DNA of 64,000 nt from Flavobacteriales bacterium (lineage in GTDB: Bacteria; Bacteroidota; Bacteroidia; Flavobacteriales_G; Salibacteraceae): NCBI GenBank assembly GCA_018660685.1, contig JABJJW010000001.1, positions 62,001-126,000 of the forward strand, written 5' to 3'. Positions within the stretch are counted from its first letter, which is position 1. Each line of letters begins with the position of its first letter. Below, in pieces: positions 26,613-37,105 of the stretch. Under the pieces are notes generated by a model, which saw only the letters and a list, made by a program, of their open reading frames with translations, made no database searches and was not told where the DNA came from. The position numbers and the translations under genes are program-made.

Positions 26613-27587
26613 TTAGTCGATGGTCACATTTTTACTTGCAACAGACTCATTGACCATATAGTATTTCTTGCCTCCTAGCGCTTGGTCGTAGATGTTGTAA
26701 GATGCAATTTGCATGATGCCAGTTCCAGCTCCGAGGGTTCCCATTTCTGTGGAAGTAAATGTTACACTAGTCGTGAAACCATCAACCGTCTTCATAACCG
26801 TTCCGTTGGGACCAGATATCATAAAGATGGTGGAGTCAGCGTCGGAAATCGACCCGTTGTGCATGAGCGTGTAATCCGCACTGCCGCTAATGTTATCGCT
26901 TGATTCATTAATTTCAGAGGTAGATGGGAACGGGAACCCATTGGCCAATCCGCTTATTGATCCATGTCCATTTCCTCCGTCAATTGTCCATTCTACGCCG
27001 CCACTCTTGTTGAAACCAGAGGAAGTAAAATCAGTTTCAACCCATGTGTAGGTATTGTTCGCATTCATGTCTAAAGTTCCAGACTTTGATCCCTGGGCAA
27101 AAGAAACATCTCCGACATCCACGAAATCTGTTCCGCCATTCACGAACCAAGCAACAGCTGATCCAACAATAACTTCAACTGGAAATCCACCCACATTCGA
27201 AACCGAAACTGCGTTGATGGAATAAAATGCGCCGTCCGCATCTCCAAAGCTCAACTGAGGTGCCTCCGCTGTACTCGCTTCAACCAAAACATCTTGAGAT
27301 TCTTCATCATCACCATCTTCATTGGTGGCGGTTAGAACTACAGTGTATGTTCCCCCAGCTCCATAGGTATGACTTGGGTTTTGGACCGTACTGGAATTCC
27401 CGTCTCCAAAATCCCAACTGTAGCTTTCTGCATCCGTTCCTGCGTATGTGAACGAAACGCTTAGTTCAGCGACTTGATAGGTGAAGTTCGCAGTGGGAGG
27501 ATCGTCTTTTTTACATCCCGTGAACGCAAATAGAAATAACGACGCAACAGTGATTGCGGTAAACTTTTGATAGGCAATTGTCTTCAT
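26613..27587 (-). CDS. PKD-domain lipoprotein
   Basis: 324 aa from the ATG at 27587. The lipoprotein signal (ITVASLFLFAFTGC, then KKDD) is followed by one PKD domain (SYSWDFGDGNSSTVQNPSHT, YTVVLTATNEDGD) at about residues 35-105. The remaining 220 residues are beta-rich and unassigned (DADGAFYSINAVSVSNVGGF, VEWTIDGGNGHGSISG). There is no T9SS sorting domain, so it probably stays lipid-anchored in the outer membrane. Role unknown. Confidence 0.8.
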   Translation of the reverse strand: MKTIAYQKFTAITVASLFLFAFTGCKKDDPPTANFTYQVAELSVSFTYAGTDAESYSWDFGDGNSSTVQNPSHTYGAGGTYTVVLTATNEDGDDEESQDVLVEASTAEAPQLSFGDADGAFYSINAVSVSNVGGFPVEVIVGSAVAWFVNGGTDFVDVGDVSFAQGSKSGTLDMNANNTYTWVETDFTSSGFNKSGGVEWTIDGGNGHGSISGLANGFPFPSTSEINESSDNISGSADYTLMHNGSISDADSTIFMISGPNGTVMKTVDGFTTSVTFTSTEMGTLGAGTGIMQIASYNIYDQALGGKKYYMVNESVASKNVTID

Positions 27588-27662
27588 AGCAGGTGTTTGT
27601 TGTAGACAAATGTTCAACATCCTGCCTGTTAGTCGACTACGACAATCGCCCTATTTTCAGAA

Positions 27663-27998
27663 TTAGTCTTCCTTGGGCTTGAGAATACCCATCTTTCCGC
27701 CGATCTCCAATCCAAAATTTTTCATCTCGTCTGAGATCTCTTGGTCCCCTGTTGCCCTCATGTAGGTTTCACTCATACTGAGCAGCATTTGATGGAAATA
27801 GATCTTCATATCATCAACGACCATGTTCTTCGTCCACAAGTCGATACGGAGCGTATTCTTTTCGTTCTTGTCCCAAAAGGTTAGGAATGCCGCATCGCAT
27901 TCTCCTTTCCCATCTCCGTCGCTTGCTTCCCATGTAAGTGTTTCCGGGACATTGTTTTCATCCATTCCCAAAATGACTTTAATTTCAGATTCTTTCAT
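27663..27998 (-). CDS. gldC: Gliding motility protein GldC
   Basis: 111 aa, the usual GldC length. Diagnostic stretches are MDENNVPETLTWEASDGDG, LRIDLWTKNMVVDDMKIYFH and MSETYMRATGDQEISDEMKN. GldC is a cytosolic protein that improves gliding in Flavobacterium johnsoniae. It starts one base after the gldB stop, the same gldB-gldC order as in that species. Confidence 0.93.
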   Translation of the reverse strand: MKESEIKVILGMDENNVPETLTWEASDGDGKGECDAAFLTFWDKNEKNTLRIDLWTKNMVVDDMKIYFHQMLLSMSETYMRATGDQEISDEMKNFGLEIGGKMGILKPKED

Positions 27999-27999
27999 A

Positions 28000-29025
28000 C
28001 TAAGGCTTGTATTTGCTGTTATTCAATATTTCTTCGGCGTCCGTAGACATCATTTTTGTCAAGTCTATTTCATCTTGTCTCTCCATGTAGGCTTTTACAA
28101 TTTGCCAGCCGATGTAAGTTCCCATTCCAGATGGTGATTCTTTCGCAAGGTCCACAGTAAATGGCCCGTCGTTCGTGTATTTCCCAATGAGCGCAGCGTC
28201 GGTCTCGAAGAGCATTGCTTTATCAATGAAATGCGCCCACACGAATTCCTCATGTTCGACGGCCCATTTCATTCCCTTCCCATCATAGAATATTTTCAAG
28301 GTGTCATCGGCCTGAGGGAACATGGCGTCCATGGCAAAAAGCACCTTCCCTTCGTGCACGATTTTGTCAAGAAGTGTTGGGTTCTCTTCATCTAAAACAA
28401 AGTCAGAACTGATCCATCCTTTCAAAGCGGTTGGCGCCATATGTGCTCTCGTCATTCGTTGCCTAATGAATAGTGGTATTTGGAGAAACTCATAGTAGAC
28501 GGCGTCCTTGCCCATGTACATCTCAAGCCCAATTCCGAGGGCCTCATCGGTAACGGCCAACGGGGTGTTGAAGCCTCCCATGAAGATCATGTGCTTCGGG
28601 ATTTCTTGATTTGGGAAATAGTATTTGTAATGCTTCCAAGCTTCTTCCAACTCTACTTGTACGTCCTCCAAATCTGAAAATTGTTGTTCTAAATCCGAGT
28701 GAACCTCTAGGATGCTCCGGTCAGTTGTGAATCTTCTTATCTGATTGAAAAGGTTGCTGTCATTCCAGCCCCCAAGCCCCAATACATCTTCTACATAGCG
28801 CTGATACAACTCACCGTATTCAGCTTGCCACTGAGGATGTCGCTCTCGATAAGACACTGGAGTGAGGTCAAACCAGGCCTGATCAAGCCGTCCGAGCTCG
28901 ACTGAAACCTCAATTCCGCTGACGTCTATATCAAGCGGATTCTCAGTCTCACAGCCATTCGTGAAGACGATGATTAGTGAACACAACAATGTTTGAAGTG
29001 AACGCGTTTTAAATTTTGGAAGCAC
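28000..29025 (-). CDS. gldB: Gliding motility lipoprotein GldB
   Basis: 341 aa. The lipobox is LIIVFTNGC near residue 25. Family features include VELGRLDQAWFDLTP, HMIFMGGFNTPLAVTDEALG and IGLEMYMGKDAVYYEF. GldB is needed for gliding and T9SS function in flavobacteria. The start is a GTG; no ATG is available upstream in frame. It shares a divergent promoter region with porT. Confidence 0.92.
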   Translation of the reverse strand: MLPKFKTRSLQTLLCSLIIVFTNGCETENPLDIDVSGIEVSVELGRLDQAWFDLTPVSYRERHPQWQAEYGELYQRYVEDVLGLGGWNDSNLFNQIRRFTTDRSILEVHSDLEQQFSDLEDVQVELEEAWKHYKYYFPNQEIPKHMIFMGGFNTPLAVTDEALGIGLEMYMGKDAVYYEFLQIPLFIRQRMTRAHMAPTALKGWISSDFVLDEENPTLLDKIVHEGKVLFAMDAMFPQADDTLKIFYDGKGMKWAVEHEEFVWAHFIDKAMLFETDAALIGKYTNDGPFTVDLAKESPSGMGTYIGWQIVKAYMERQDEIDLTKMMSTDAEEILNNSKYKP

Positions 29026-29036
29026 CAGTTGGAAAG

Positions 29037-29055
29037 TAACTTTGACACAAAAGTA
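29037..29055. promoter_or_regulatory. Divergent gldBC / porT-nadE promoters
   Basis: Two perfect TAnnTTTG elements lie back to back. TAACTTTG at 29037-29044 reads toward porT, with a TTG at 29016-29018 eighteen bases upstream as -33 element. TACTTTTG at 29055-29048 on the minus strand reads toward gldB. The two promoters must compete for the same DNA. Confidence 0.65.
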
Positions 29056-29063
29056 ATGGGCTC

Positions 29064-29861
29064 ATGAGGATAAAACTGTTGCTGTTGGCTTTGGCCTTCA
29101 TATTTACGCTTAATCCACTCGTTTCTACCGCTCAAGAGAATGACATGAGCGAAAGGAAATTTCGCTTTGGCCTCCATGGTTCACCAAACTTTGGATGGAT
29201 CAAGCCAAACATCAAGGAATTTGAAAAGAGTGGTCTACAACCCCGTTTCGGGTTTGGCTATGGTCTGATGATGGACTATCGCTTCAGTGAAAGTCCAAAC
29301 TATCTATTCAGTACCGGGGTCAACCTTTCACAATTTGGAGGTGGTCTAGTCGAGCCTTGGGATTCAACGGTTCTTGTTCCTAATGTGGATACAACAACCT
29401 ACTACGGTAAGCTAGACAGGACATACCGATTACAGTATGTCAACATCCCAATCATGCTTAAAATGAGAACGAACGAAATAGGCTACATGAGCTATTTCGC
29501 GTCCGTTGGATTTGACCTTGGAGTTCGTACAAGAGCTTTCGCTAATGACAACTTTGAATGGACCAATTCGCTCGGCCCGGCCAACGAGGAAGATGTAAAC
29601 ATCCAAGATGACATTGGGCTATTTCGAGTAGCCCTCAACCTGACCGGTGGTGGTGAATTCAATCTTACCGGAAACACCAATGTGTACATCGGAGTTGGAT
29701 GGCACAACACCTTGTTGAACATGTTCCAAGGAAGTGAGCATGTCATACAACCAGACGCGAATGGATTTCCTGAGACGGACGGCAATGGTGTTTCAATCAT
29801 TAGCCGTCAGAAGAAAGCTGTTCCAAATTACATATCATTGGATCTAGGTTTATTCTTCTAA
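29064..29861 (+). CDS. porT: PorT family outer membrane protein (type IX secretion)
   Basis: 265 aa with a signal peptide (LLLLALAFIFTLNPLVSTAQ) and an eight-strand-like barrel: FRFGLHGSPNFGWIKPN, GFGYGLMMDYRFSESPNYLF, YVNIPIMLKMR and NYISLDLGLFF. PorT/SprT is required for type IX secretion in Porphyromonas and Flavobacterium. Its position beside gldB supports this over a general PorT-like barrel. Its TAA overlaps the nadE ATG by one base. Confidence 0.85.
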   Translation: MRIKLLLLALAFIFTLNPLVSTAQENDMSERKFRFGLHGSPNFGWIKPNIKEFEKSGLQPRFGFGYGLMMDYRFSESPNYLFSTGVNLSQFGGGLVEPWDSTVLVPNVDTTTYYGKLDRTYRLQYVNIPIMLKMRTNEIGYMSYFASVGFDLGVRTRAFANDNFEWTNSLGPANEEDVNIQDDIGLFRVALNLTGGGEFNLTGNTNVYIGVGWHNTLLNMFQGSEHVIQPDANGFPETDGNGVSIISRQKKAVPNYISLDLGLFF

Positions 29862-30640
29862 TGAACACTTCAGCGGTAATCGATCATATAACCCAGTGGC
29901 TGGTCGACTATTCCAAACGAGCCGGCACAAACGGATTTGTTATTGGCGTCAGTGGCGGCATTGACTCCGCAGTAACCTCGGCATTGGGCGCAAGAACTGG
30001 ACTTCCAATGTCAGTATTAGAAATGCCAATCCATCAGTCAGAAGATCAAGTAACTCGAGCACTAGACCATGTCGCTTGGCTTAAAGAGCATTCCAGTAAT
30101 GTGAGCACTCAAAAAGTAGAGTTAACGCCGATTTTCGATCAATTCGTGGCGGCTCTTCCACCTGCATCTGGAGATCAGCATGAAATGTCACTGGTCAACA
30201 CACGTGCAAGAATTAGAATGTCAACGCTCTACTATTTCGCGGCTTTAGAAAGCAAGTTGGTTTTGGGTACTGGAAACAAGATTGAGGACTTTGGAATTGG
30301 TTTCTACACCAAGTACGGGGACGGCGGTGTTGACCTCAGTCCAATTGCCGATCTCACGAAGACCGAAGTGTATGAGCTTGGGAAGGAATTGGGAATCATT
30401 GACTCGATCATGATAGCACCACCAACGGATGGACTGTGGGGCGACGACAGAACAGACGAGGACCAGATTGGTGCGACTTATCCTGAATTAGAGTGGGCAA
30501 TGGACTTCGATGGCGATGAATCAATGCTAGACAAAAGACAATCAGAAGTACTCTCCATTTATCGAAAACTCAATGGAGCGAACAACCACAAGATGGATGC
30601 GATTCCAGTTTGCGAAATTCCCGACTCCTTAAGAAAATGA
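29861..30640 (+). CDS. nadE: NAD(+) synthase
   Basis: 259 aa, the short ammonia-dependent form without a glutaminase domain. The ATP-pyrophosphatase motif GVSGGIDSAVTSALGAR, VNTRARIRMSTLYYFA, LGTGNKIEDFGIGFYTKYGD and PTDGLWGDDRTDEDQIG match NadE. It makes NAD from deamido-NAD. It is translationally coupled to porT, and nadE near gldB is a known flavobacterial arrangement. Confidence 0.96.
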   Translation: MNTSAVIDHITQWLVDYSKRAGTNGFVIGVSGGIDSAVTSALGARTGLPMSVLEMPIHQSEDQVTRALDHVAWLKEHSSNVSTQKVELTPIFDQFVAALPPASGDQHEMSLVNTRARIRMSTLYYFAALESKLVLGTGNKIEDFGIGFYTKYGDGGVDLSPIADLTKTEVYELGKELGIIDSIMIAPPTDGLWGDDRTDEDQIGATYPELEWAMDFDGDESMLDKRQSEVLSIYRKLNGANNHKMDAIPVCEIPDSLRK

Positions 30641-30665
30641 AAATAGAATTACCTATTTCAACCAG

Positions 30666-31682
30666 CTAGACCGACCAGGTGTGTCCGCCTCTGATCAGCG
30701 CGTCAAGATCTCCTTCACCCTTTACCTCAACAGCCTTGTCAATTTGATCTTGCATGGCTTCCTCGTAGCGGAAGCGATCTTCTTGATAGATAATTCCGAA
30801 CGGTCGAGGGAGTGCATCTTCCTTGGATTGATCATCGAAGAACTCGGTTAACATGAGCGCCTTGTAACGGTCAGATGAATCATGAATCCATAAGTCCTCT
30901 TTGCTGTAATCCGACAGAGAAACCAATTCCGGTTTCATGCCATTGAGTCGAATTCCTTTTTCTTCTCCTGCAAAAACCAGTGGTTCACCATCTTTTAAGA
31001 AAATGGTTGTCATTGCCTTGGAATCCTTGTCTGTGTACACGCCAAATGCACCATCGTTAAACACATGGCAATTCTGGTACACTTCGATGAAGCTCGTGCC
31101 TTTGTGATCGCTCGCAGCCTTCAATATTTCGCGCATGTGCTTTGGATCGCGATCCATGCTTCTAGCAACGAATGTTGAGCCGGCGCCCATGACCAATGCT
31201 CCTGGATTGAATGGATGATCAAGCGATCCCATAGGTGTTGACTTCGTCACTTGACCTTTTGGAGAAGTCGGTGAGTATTGACCTTTGGTCAGTCCATAGA
31301 TCTCATTGTTAAACAGGACAACATTGACGTCAAAATTCCTTCTAAGGAGATGGATTAAGTGGTTCCCTCCTATTGATAATGAATCGCCGTCGCCAGTAAT
31401 TACCCAAACACTTAAATCTTGTCGAGCTGCTTTCAATCCGCTGGCCATGGCCGTTGCCCTGCCGTGAATGGAGTGAATTCCGTATGTGTTCATGTAGTAA
31501 GGGAACCTTGACGAACAACCAATTCCACTTACAAATACCGTGTCTTCAACGGCGACGCCTGCTTCGGCCAATGTGCCTTGCATCTGCTTGAGAATGGAAT
31601 AATCACCACAACCCGGACACCAACGGACGTCCTGGTCAGTAGCCAAGTCTTTGCTCGTATAGTCTTCTGGGTTCTTCGTCAT
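30666..31682 (-). CDS. korB: 2-oxoacid:ferredoxin oxidoreductase beta subunit
   Basis: 338 aa. The TPP-binding beta subunit shows [52 protein letters not shown] and [17 protein letters not shown] with the GDG...N metal-TPP motif. With the alpha subunit it interconverts 2-oxoglutarate and succinyl-CoA using ferredoxin. Start overlaps the korA stop by 4 bp. Confidence 0.94.
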   Translation of the reverse strand: MTKNPEDYTSKDLATDQDVRWCPGCGDYSILKQMQGTLAEAGVAVEDTVFVSGIGCSSRFPYYMNTYGIHSIHGRATAMASGLKAARQDLSVWVITGDGDSLSIGGNHLIHLLRRNFDVNVVLFNNEIYGLTKGQYSPTSPKGQVTKSTPMGSLDHPFNPGALVMGAGSTFVARSMDRDPKHMREILKAASDHKGTSFIEVYQNCHVFNDGAFGVYTDKDSKAMTTIFLKDGEPLVFAGEEKGIRLNGMKPELVSLSDYSKEDLWIHDSSDRYKALMLTEFFDDQSKEDALPRPFGIIYQEDRFRYEEAMQDQIDKAVEVKGEGDLDALIRGGHTWSV

Positions 31683-33535
31683 GACTCGTTCAAAGTTTCA
31701 AGAATTTTCTCTCTGATTTCCTTGGATGTAATTGGCATTCCTTGAATCTTGCTCAATGGCAAAGCCCCCTTCAAGAATTTGCTATTGATGATGTGCACCA
31801 ATTGCCGATCGTTGATCTCCGGAATAAGGACTTTGTCAAATCGATCTAGCACATCACCTAAGTTTTTAGGGAACGGATTTAAATATCTGATATGAGCGTG
31901 GCTAACTGGTTTGCCCTCAGCAATCAATTCCCGAACCGCGGTCATGATCGCTCCATACGTCGAACCCCATCCGAGAACCAAAAGTTTGCCTGAATCTTCG
32001 CCTTGTTCTATTTCTATCTCAGGAACGAAATCGGCTACGATGTCAACTTTTTGCTGACGAATCTTCACCATCTTTTCATGGTTCTCCGGATCGTAGCTTA
32101 CGTTGCCCGTCTCATCATCCTTCTCTAAGCCTCCAATCCGATGCTGCAATTCTTTCATCCCTGGGATTGCCCATTCGCGCACCAATTTCTCGTCGCGCTT
32201 GTATGGAAGATATCCGCGATCAGTCATCGACTTTTCGGAGTCAGCCCACTTAGGTTTGATCGCTGCGATGTCGTCGGCACTTGGAAACTTCCAGGGTTCA
32301 GAACCATTAGCGATATAGCCGTCGCTTAAGAACATGACCGGAACCATATGCTCAATCGAAATTCTCGCGGCTTCAATAATTGTGTCGAAACAATCGGATG
32401 GGGAATGCGGAGCAATCACGACCATCGGAGCTTCTCCATTCCGACCATAAATTGCTTGCATCAAATCGCTTTGCTCCGTCTTCGTTGGGAGTCCGGTAGA
32501 CGGCCCGCCTCTTTGAACATTTATTACCAACAGTGGAAGCTCGAACATGATGGCCAATCCAATGGCCTCGGCCTTCAAGGCGATTCCGGGGCCGCTCGAG
32601 GCAGTGACTCCAAATGCACCACCAAAACTGGCTCCAATAGATGCGCAGACCGCCGCAATTTCATCTTCTGCCTGAAATGTCTTCACCCCATAATTCTTGT
32701 GCCGAGCGAGTTCATGGAGAATGTCAGATGCAGGGGTAATTGGGTAGCTCCCGTAGAATAAGTCAAGACCTGCTTTCTTGGCCGCAACGATCAAACCAAG
32801 GGCGGTTGCTTGATTCCCCATGATGCTGCGATACTCGCCCTCTGGAAGAGAAGCCGATTCCACTTCATAGCGCGATGTGAATGTTTCATTCGTGTCTCCG
32901 AAGTAATAACCGGCCTTGAGCGCCTTGATGTTGGCATCCATGATTTGCTGCTTCTTAGCAAACTTGTTTTTGATAAATACCTCGGTGTTCTCAAGCTTCC
33001 GATTGTACATCCAATAGAGAAAACCCAACACGAACATGTTCTTGCAACGTTCAATCTCTTTTGCCCCTAATCCAGAATCAACGAGTGCCTCTTTGGTCAT
33101 CTTGGAGATATCAATCTCAATGACTCTGTACTCTTCTAAGCTGTCATCCAACAAGGGGCTTTCTGCATCGCCGTACTTGGCGAGTCGGAGATTCTTCTTA
33201 TCGAAGCCTGATGTATTGGCAATGATGGTTCCTCCTCTTTTCAGCTGGCTCAAATTGGCTTTAAGCGCTGCCGCATTCATCGAAACCAATACGTCAACCT
33301 CATCCCCCGCTGTGAATATGTCAACGCTAGCGAACTGGAGTTTAAATCCCGAAACTCCAGCAACGGTCCCTTGCGGTGCTCGAATCTCGGCTGGAAAGTT
33401 CGGGAAGGTGCTGATGTCATTCCCGTACTCTGCCGAAGTATTTGAGAAGAGACTTCCCGTCAACTGCATTCCGTCTCCAGAGTCACCCGCAAAAAGGATG
33501 ACTACGTCTCTTTTTTTTTCGGTTGTTTTTGTCAT
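31679..33535 (-). CDS. korA: 2-oxoacid:ferredoxin oxidoreductase alpha subunit (gamma-alpha fusion)
   Basis: 618 aa from the ATG at 33535. Residues 1-190 are the gamma-like domain ([40 protein letters not shown]). The alpha pyrimidine-binding domain follows ([58 protein letters not shown]). This is the KorA form typical of Bacteroidota. Starts five codons upstream are possible but less typical. Confidence 0.94.
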   Translation of the reverse strand: MTKTTEKKRDVVILFAGDSGDGMQLTGSLFSNTSAEYGNDISTFPNFPAEIRAPQGTVAGVSGFKLQFASVDIFTAGDEVDVLVSMNAAALKANLSQLKRGGTIIANTSGFDKKNLRLAKYGDAESPLLDDSLEEYRVIEIDISKMTKEALVDSGLGAKEIERCKNMFVLGFLYWMYNRKLENTEVFIKNKFAKKQQIMDANIKALKAGYYFGDTNETFTSRYEVESASLPEGEYRSIMGNQATALGLIVAAKKAGLDLFYGSYPITPASDILHELARHKNYGVKTFQAEDEIAAVCASIGASFGGAFGVTASSGPGIALKAEAIGLAIMFELPLLVINVQRGGPSTGLPTKTEQSDLMQAIYGRNGEAPMVVIAPHSPSDCFDTIIEAARISIEHMVPVMFLSDGYIANGSEPWKFPSADDIAAIKPKWADSEKSMTDRGYLPYKRDEKLVREWAIPGMKELQHRIGGLEKDDETGNVSYDPENHEKMVKIRQQKVDIVADFVPEIEIEQGEDSGKLLVLGWGSTYGAIMTAVRELIAEGKPVSHAHIRYLNPFPKNLGDVLDRFDKVLIPEINDRQLVHIINSKFLKGALPLSKIQGMPITSKEIREKILETLNES

Positions 33536-33604
33536 TTCTCTCTTACGCACTCAACCCTTGATGTCCATAAAACGTATTAAAATGGACGGGTTGATTAATG
33601 CGGC

Positions 33605-33612
33605 CAAAAGTA
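33605..33612 (-). promoter_or_regulatory. -7 element of korAB
   Basis: TACTTTTG on the minus strand is a perfect match to TAnnTTTG and lies about 70 bases before the korA ATG, which implies a leader of about 60 bases. Confidence 0.5.
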
Positions 33613-33676
33613 GCCGTTCTTACCTTCTTTTTAGTGACATTAGTAACCTCTGTTTTCAGAAGATGTTCACGGATTT

Positions 33677-35725
33677 ATGAATTCTTCTCTATTAAATAAG
33701 CTCATACTCATTGCATTCGTCTTTTTGCAGTACGGATGTAGGAAGGAATTTGCGCCTCCTAGCGTCGAGAATCAAATCTTGGCTCCTCTCTTCCACACTA
33801 GTCTGAGCATTAACAAAATCGTTCCTGACAGCCTTCATGAAACAGATGGCAACGACCTGGTATCCCTCGTTTATCGCAGAACATTGTATGACGCTGCGAT
33901 GGAATCGTTTCAAGAATTGGAAACCCGCGAATTCAATGAGACGGCCAAACTTCAGAGCCTTTCACTCGGATCTAAAACGGCCGTGAGATCGGTCTCGCTG
34001 GGCCAAATTGCCGTAGCAGAAGGTGGCGCGACAGGTGCTTTCATCATTGCACAACACGGAAATAATTCAATCATCCCACCAATTCCCGGTCTTTCTTATG
34101 GGCCAATCGCTGTAGACGGAACGGCATTCTTTGAAACGGTCACTTTGGATTCAGGATATATGGACGTGACCATCAGCAATGGCTTTCCCACGGGTATTTC
34201 GAATGTCGATTTTGAAATTCGAAATGAAAGCGACAATTCCTTAGTGGGCAACGAAACATTTGCGAACGTCGCCGCAGGTTCTCAAGAGACCAAAACCATT
34301 GACTTAACAGGAAAGACAGTTGAAGGCAGCCTTCTTGGCAACATCCTGAACTTTGACATAAACGGCACCGGAATCACTGCAGTTCTGATTGACACGACAG
34401 ATAAAATCACCGTGACAATTACGGTTAGAGATACCAAAGTCAACTCGGCCACAGCGGTTTTTCCCGCTCAAAACCTGATTGAGTTGTATGACACGAACAC
34501 CATGAAGAATGTGCAAGACCTTCGGCTCACTGGGTCAACCGCTAAAACTGGATTGATTCAATTGAGAGTCGTGAGCACGATTGAAGACACCATGTACTTT
34601 GACTACTTCGTGCCGAGTGTAACCAAGAATGGAGTTCCCTTAGAATTACATGAAACAATTAACCCGGCTCCGTCTGGTGGCTCGACGCAAAGGGAGTTTC
34701 TCATCGACGTTGGCGGATATGATTTTGACCTGACCGGTTTCCCTAAAGTCAATCACTACAATGCTTTTTATAGCGAGCTTGTTGGAAGGATTGATTCGAC
34801 TGGAGAAGTAGTGACCTTAAGTCTTTCTGATAGCATCCTGGTCTTTGTGAAATTGAAGGATTTCGTTCCTGAATATGTTGAAGGCTACCTCGGGAACACT
34901 TCCGTGAGCGTAGGTCCAGAGACGGTTCCATTTGAACTATTCAAAGCATTTAAAGGAGGAAGTCTCGAGTTCGAAGAAGTTGAAATATCAGTCGGAGTGA
35001 CCAACGGAAATGGCGTCCCATTCAACGTGGACGTCGAACAATTGGAGGCTGTGAATTCGAAATCAGGTGATGCGGTTTCTATTGACCTCTCAACTCTTGG
35101 AAACCCTCTTGTAATTGATCGAGCGGAAGGGGTGTTCACAACTTCGGAAGAGACTTGGTCATTGAGCAATTCCGCAAACTTGACCGAGGCGCTGAACATT
35201 TTCCCTGACGCTTTGAACTTTGAAATGGCGATTGAGAGCAATCCTCAGAATGACACTTCGGATTTGACTCAATTCGCGGTGGATAGTAACAGTCTCATCG
35301 CCTTTACAGAGGTGGAAATTCCGCTCTCCCTGATTGCCGACGATCTCATTATTGAAGACACATCATCATTTTCTGGATCCAGCATTACGGTGCCAGAAGG
35401 CTTAAATAGCGGGAGTTTGTACTTCATCATTGACAATTCATTTGACCTCCAAGCTGCAATAGAGGTTGAGTTTCTGACTGAATCGGGCGATTTGCTCGAA
35501 GCTATTGCATACGAAAATCCGATCGCGGCATCGGATGGAACTCCAATCCGGACAATTCTAGAATGGGAATTTCAAGCGGAAGATCTCAGTGCGATTCTGG
35601 CCTCGAAGAACATTGTGTTCCGAGCAACACTCAATACGCGTGGGCTCAATGAGTACAAAAAGATCTATTCTACCCAATCTATTGAAGCGAAAATGACAGT
35701 GCGATTTAATTACAATTTTGAATGA
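33677..35725 (+). CDS. Large beta-rich lipoprotein, unknown function
   Basis: 682 aa. A lipoprotein signal (LILIAFVFLQYGC, then RKEF) gives a mature N-terminal Cys. The rest is a series of beta-sandwich-like segments with hydrophobic/Thr strands (VTISNGFPTGISNVDFEIRN, LEFEEVEISVGVTNGNGVPF). There is no sorting domain or catalytic motif. It is translationally coupled to the next barrel-like gene (ATGA overlap), so the two probably act together at the outer membrane. Confidence 0.7.
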   Translation: MNSSLLNKLILIAFVFLQYGCRKEFAPPSVENQILAPLFHTSLSINKIVPDSLHETDGNDLVSLVYRRTLYDAAMESFQELETREFNETAKLQSLSLGSKTAVRSVSLGQIAVAEGGATGAFIIAQHGNNSIIPPIPGLSYGPIAVDGTAFFETVTLDSGYMDVTISNGFPTGISNVDFEIRNESDNSLVGNETFANVAAGSQETKTIDLTGKTVEGSLLGNILNFDINGTGITAVLIDTTDKITVTITVRDTKVNSATAVFPAQNLIELYDTNTMKNVQDLRLTGSTAKTGLIQLRVVSTIEDTMYFDYFVPSVTKNGVPLELHETINPAPSGGSTQREFLIDVGGYDFDLTGFPKVNHYNAFYSELVGRIDSTGEVVTLSLSDSILVFVKLKDFVPEYVEGYLGNTSVSVGPETVPFELFKAFKGGSLEFEEVEISVGVTNGNGVPFNVDVEQLEAVNSKSGDAVSIDLSTLGNPLVIDRAEGVFTTSEETWSLSNSANLTEALNIFPDALNFEMAIESNPQNDTSDLTQFAVDSNSLIAFTEVEIPLSLIADDLIIEDTSSFSGSSITVPEGLNSGSLYFIIDNSFDLQAAIEVEFLTESGDLLEAIAYENPIAASDGTPIRTILEWEFQAEDLSAILASKNIVFRATLNTRGLNEYKKIYSTQSIEAKMTVRFNYNFE

Positions 35726-36984
35726 GTCAACAGCGAATATTCATATCGCTGGTGATGATCCTTGGTAGTTGGACAATGAACGATGTCCAAGCACAGACCT
35801 CGAGATGGTTGCTGATTGAACATTATGGAAATATTGAACATGAAGAACAATCATTTCTGCTAGCAGATTTTGATTATAGCCTTGAGAGCAATGGCCTCAC
35901 CAACGCACTTCTGAATGAGGCTGTTTTTGATGGGAAAATCAATTCAGCATCCTCCGCCTATCTCTTGGACTCAGAAGGGCCTGACCGACTAACTCTTGCT
36001 GGTGGAGTCCGAGGAAGCTTGACCTATTTACTCCAACGTGAAAATGGCCTCAACTTCATTTTTTCAGCTGGCATGAGCGATATGATCACATCCTCATCTA
36101 CCAAAGGTCTATATCAACTTTACCTTTTGGGAAATGGCCCGTTCGAAGATCAGACCATGTCTCTGGGCTCAAGCAAGTTTCGATATATGAGCGCTCAGTA
36201 TTTGGGATTTGGAATTGACGTTGAAAAAGAACAGCATCGATTTGGTCTAACTGTAAACATTCAGAAAGTGAGTCGCTACCAATATTTGGAAATCAATGAT
36301 GGTTCAGAGCTCTACACCGCCCCATATGGCGAAGAATTGGGGTTAAGCGTCCAAGCTACTTCCTACAGAACGACGACATCTCAATCTAAGTTGGGAGCTT
36401 GGCAAGGCACCGCAGCCACCTTAAATGCTTACTACGTTTTTCGCCCATCATCGGGTCGTTCCTTGTTCTCATTGGAGATTAATGATCTTGGTGCCATTCA
36501 TTTTGGTGGATTTCAGGAACAGTCGGCCAATTTGGATTCGACCTTTTCAGGGTTTGAAGTGGCTGATATGCTCCATGGCGGTTTTACAATTTCCAGTAGT
36601 GGCGACCTTGACAGCCTAGAAGCTCTTTTCGGTGTTGAAAGCATTGCTAGCTCCGGTTTTAGGCCTACTTGGGGTAGACTTCGAATAAGCTATGTCAACC
36701 AATTAAACAATAAACTTTCGCTCATGATAACGGGGACATACATGGCAGGATCACCGCTGCCTGAAGGAAGAGTAGGTCTGTGCCTTCATCTCACCAATTC
36801 ATTGGCACTTGAACCATACCTTAAAGTTGGTGGGTTTGCTCGGGCAAATACTGGGCTGAGCCTCGCTGTGATCCCATCTTCGAGGTTTCAAGTACTTTTA
36901 CGATACGGATTATTAGGTTCGAACATCATACCGAATAATAGCACTTCACAACAAGTTTCTGGGGCTTTGAGTTTTGGCTTCTAG
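35722..36984 (+). CDS. DUF5723-like outer membrane protein
   Basis: 420 aa with a signal peptide ending near VQAQ. Strands typical of a PorV/FadL-like or DUF5723 barrel run throughout: LNFIFSAGMSDMI, RFGLTVNIQKVSRYQYLE, LFSLEINDLGAIHF and a C-terminal FGF. It begins inside the stop of the upstream lipoprotein gene. The family assignment is by general resemblance and gene pairing. Confidence 0.65.
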   Translation: MSQQRIFISLVMILGSWTMNDVQAQTSRWLLIEHYGNIEHEEQSFLLADFDYSLESNGLTNALLNEAVFDGKINSASSAYLLDSEGPDRLTLAGGVRGSLTYLLQRENGLNFIFSAGMSDMITSSSTKGLYQLYLLGNGPFEDQTMSLGSSKFRYMSAQYLGFGIDVEKEQHRFGLTVNIQKVSRYQYLEINDGSELYTAPYGEELGLSVQATSYRTTTSQSKLGAWQGTAATLNAYYVFRPSSGRSLFSLEINDLGAIHFGGFQEQSANLDSTFSGFEVADMLHGGFTISSSGDLDSLEALFGVESIASSGFRPTWGRLRISYVNQLNNKLSLMITGTYMAGSPLPEGRVGLCLHLTNSLALEPYLKVGGFARANTGLSLAVIPSSRFQVLLRYGLLGSNIIPNNSTSQQVSGALSFGF

Positions 36985-37105
36985 CCTTCCGTACTATCCA
37001 ATGTCCGATGTGTATAACCTAGGCTCACTGGCCCATAGGTAGTTGATTTTCGAAGTACTTTTCGGAAACTTTTAGGGGTTTCTTGCGTAATGTTCTAATA
37101 GAGAA

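Noticed and set aside
32348-32761. 137-codon open frame opposite korA
   Set aside because: Antisense to a conserved gene, with implausible composition (many Cys and Trp, no structure).
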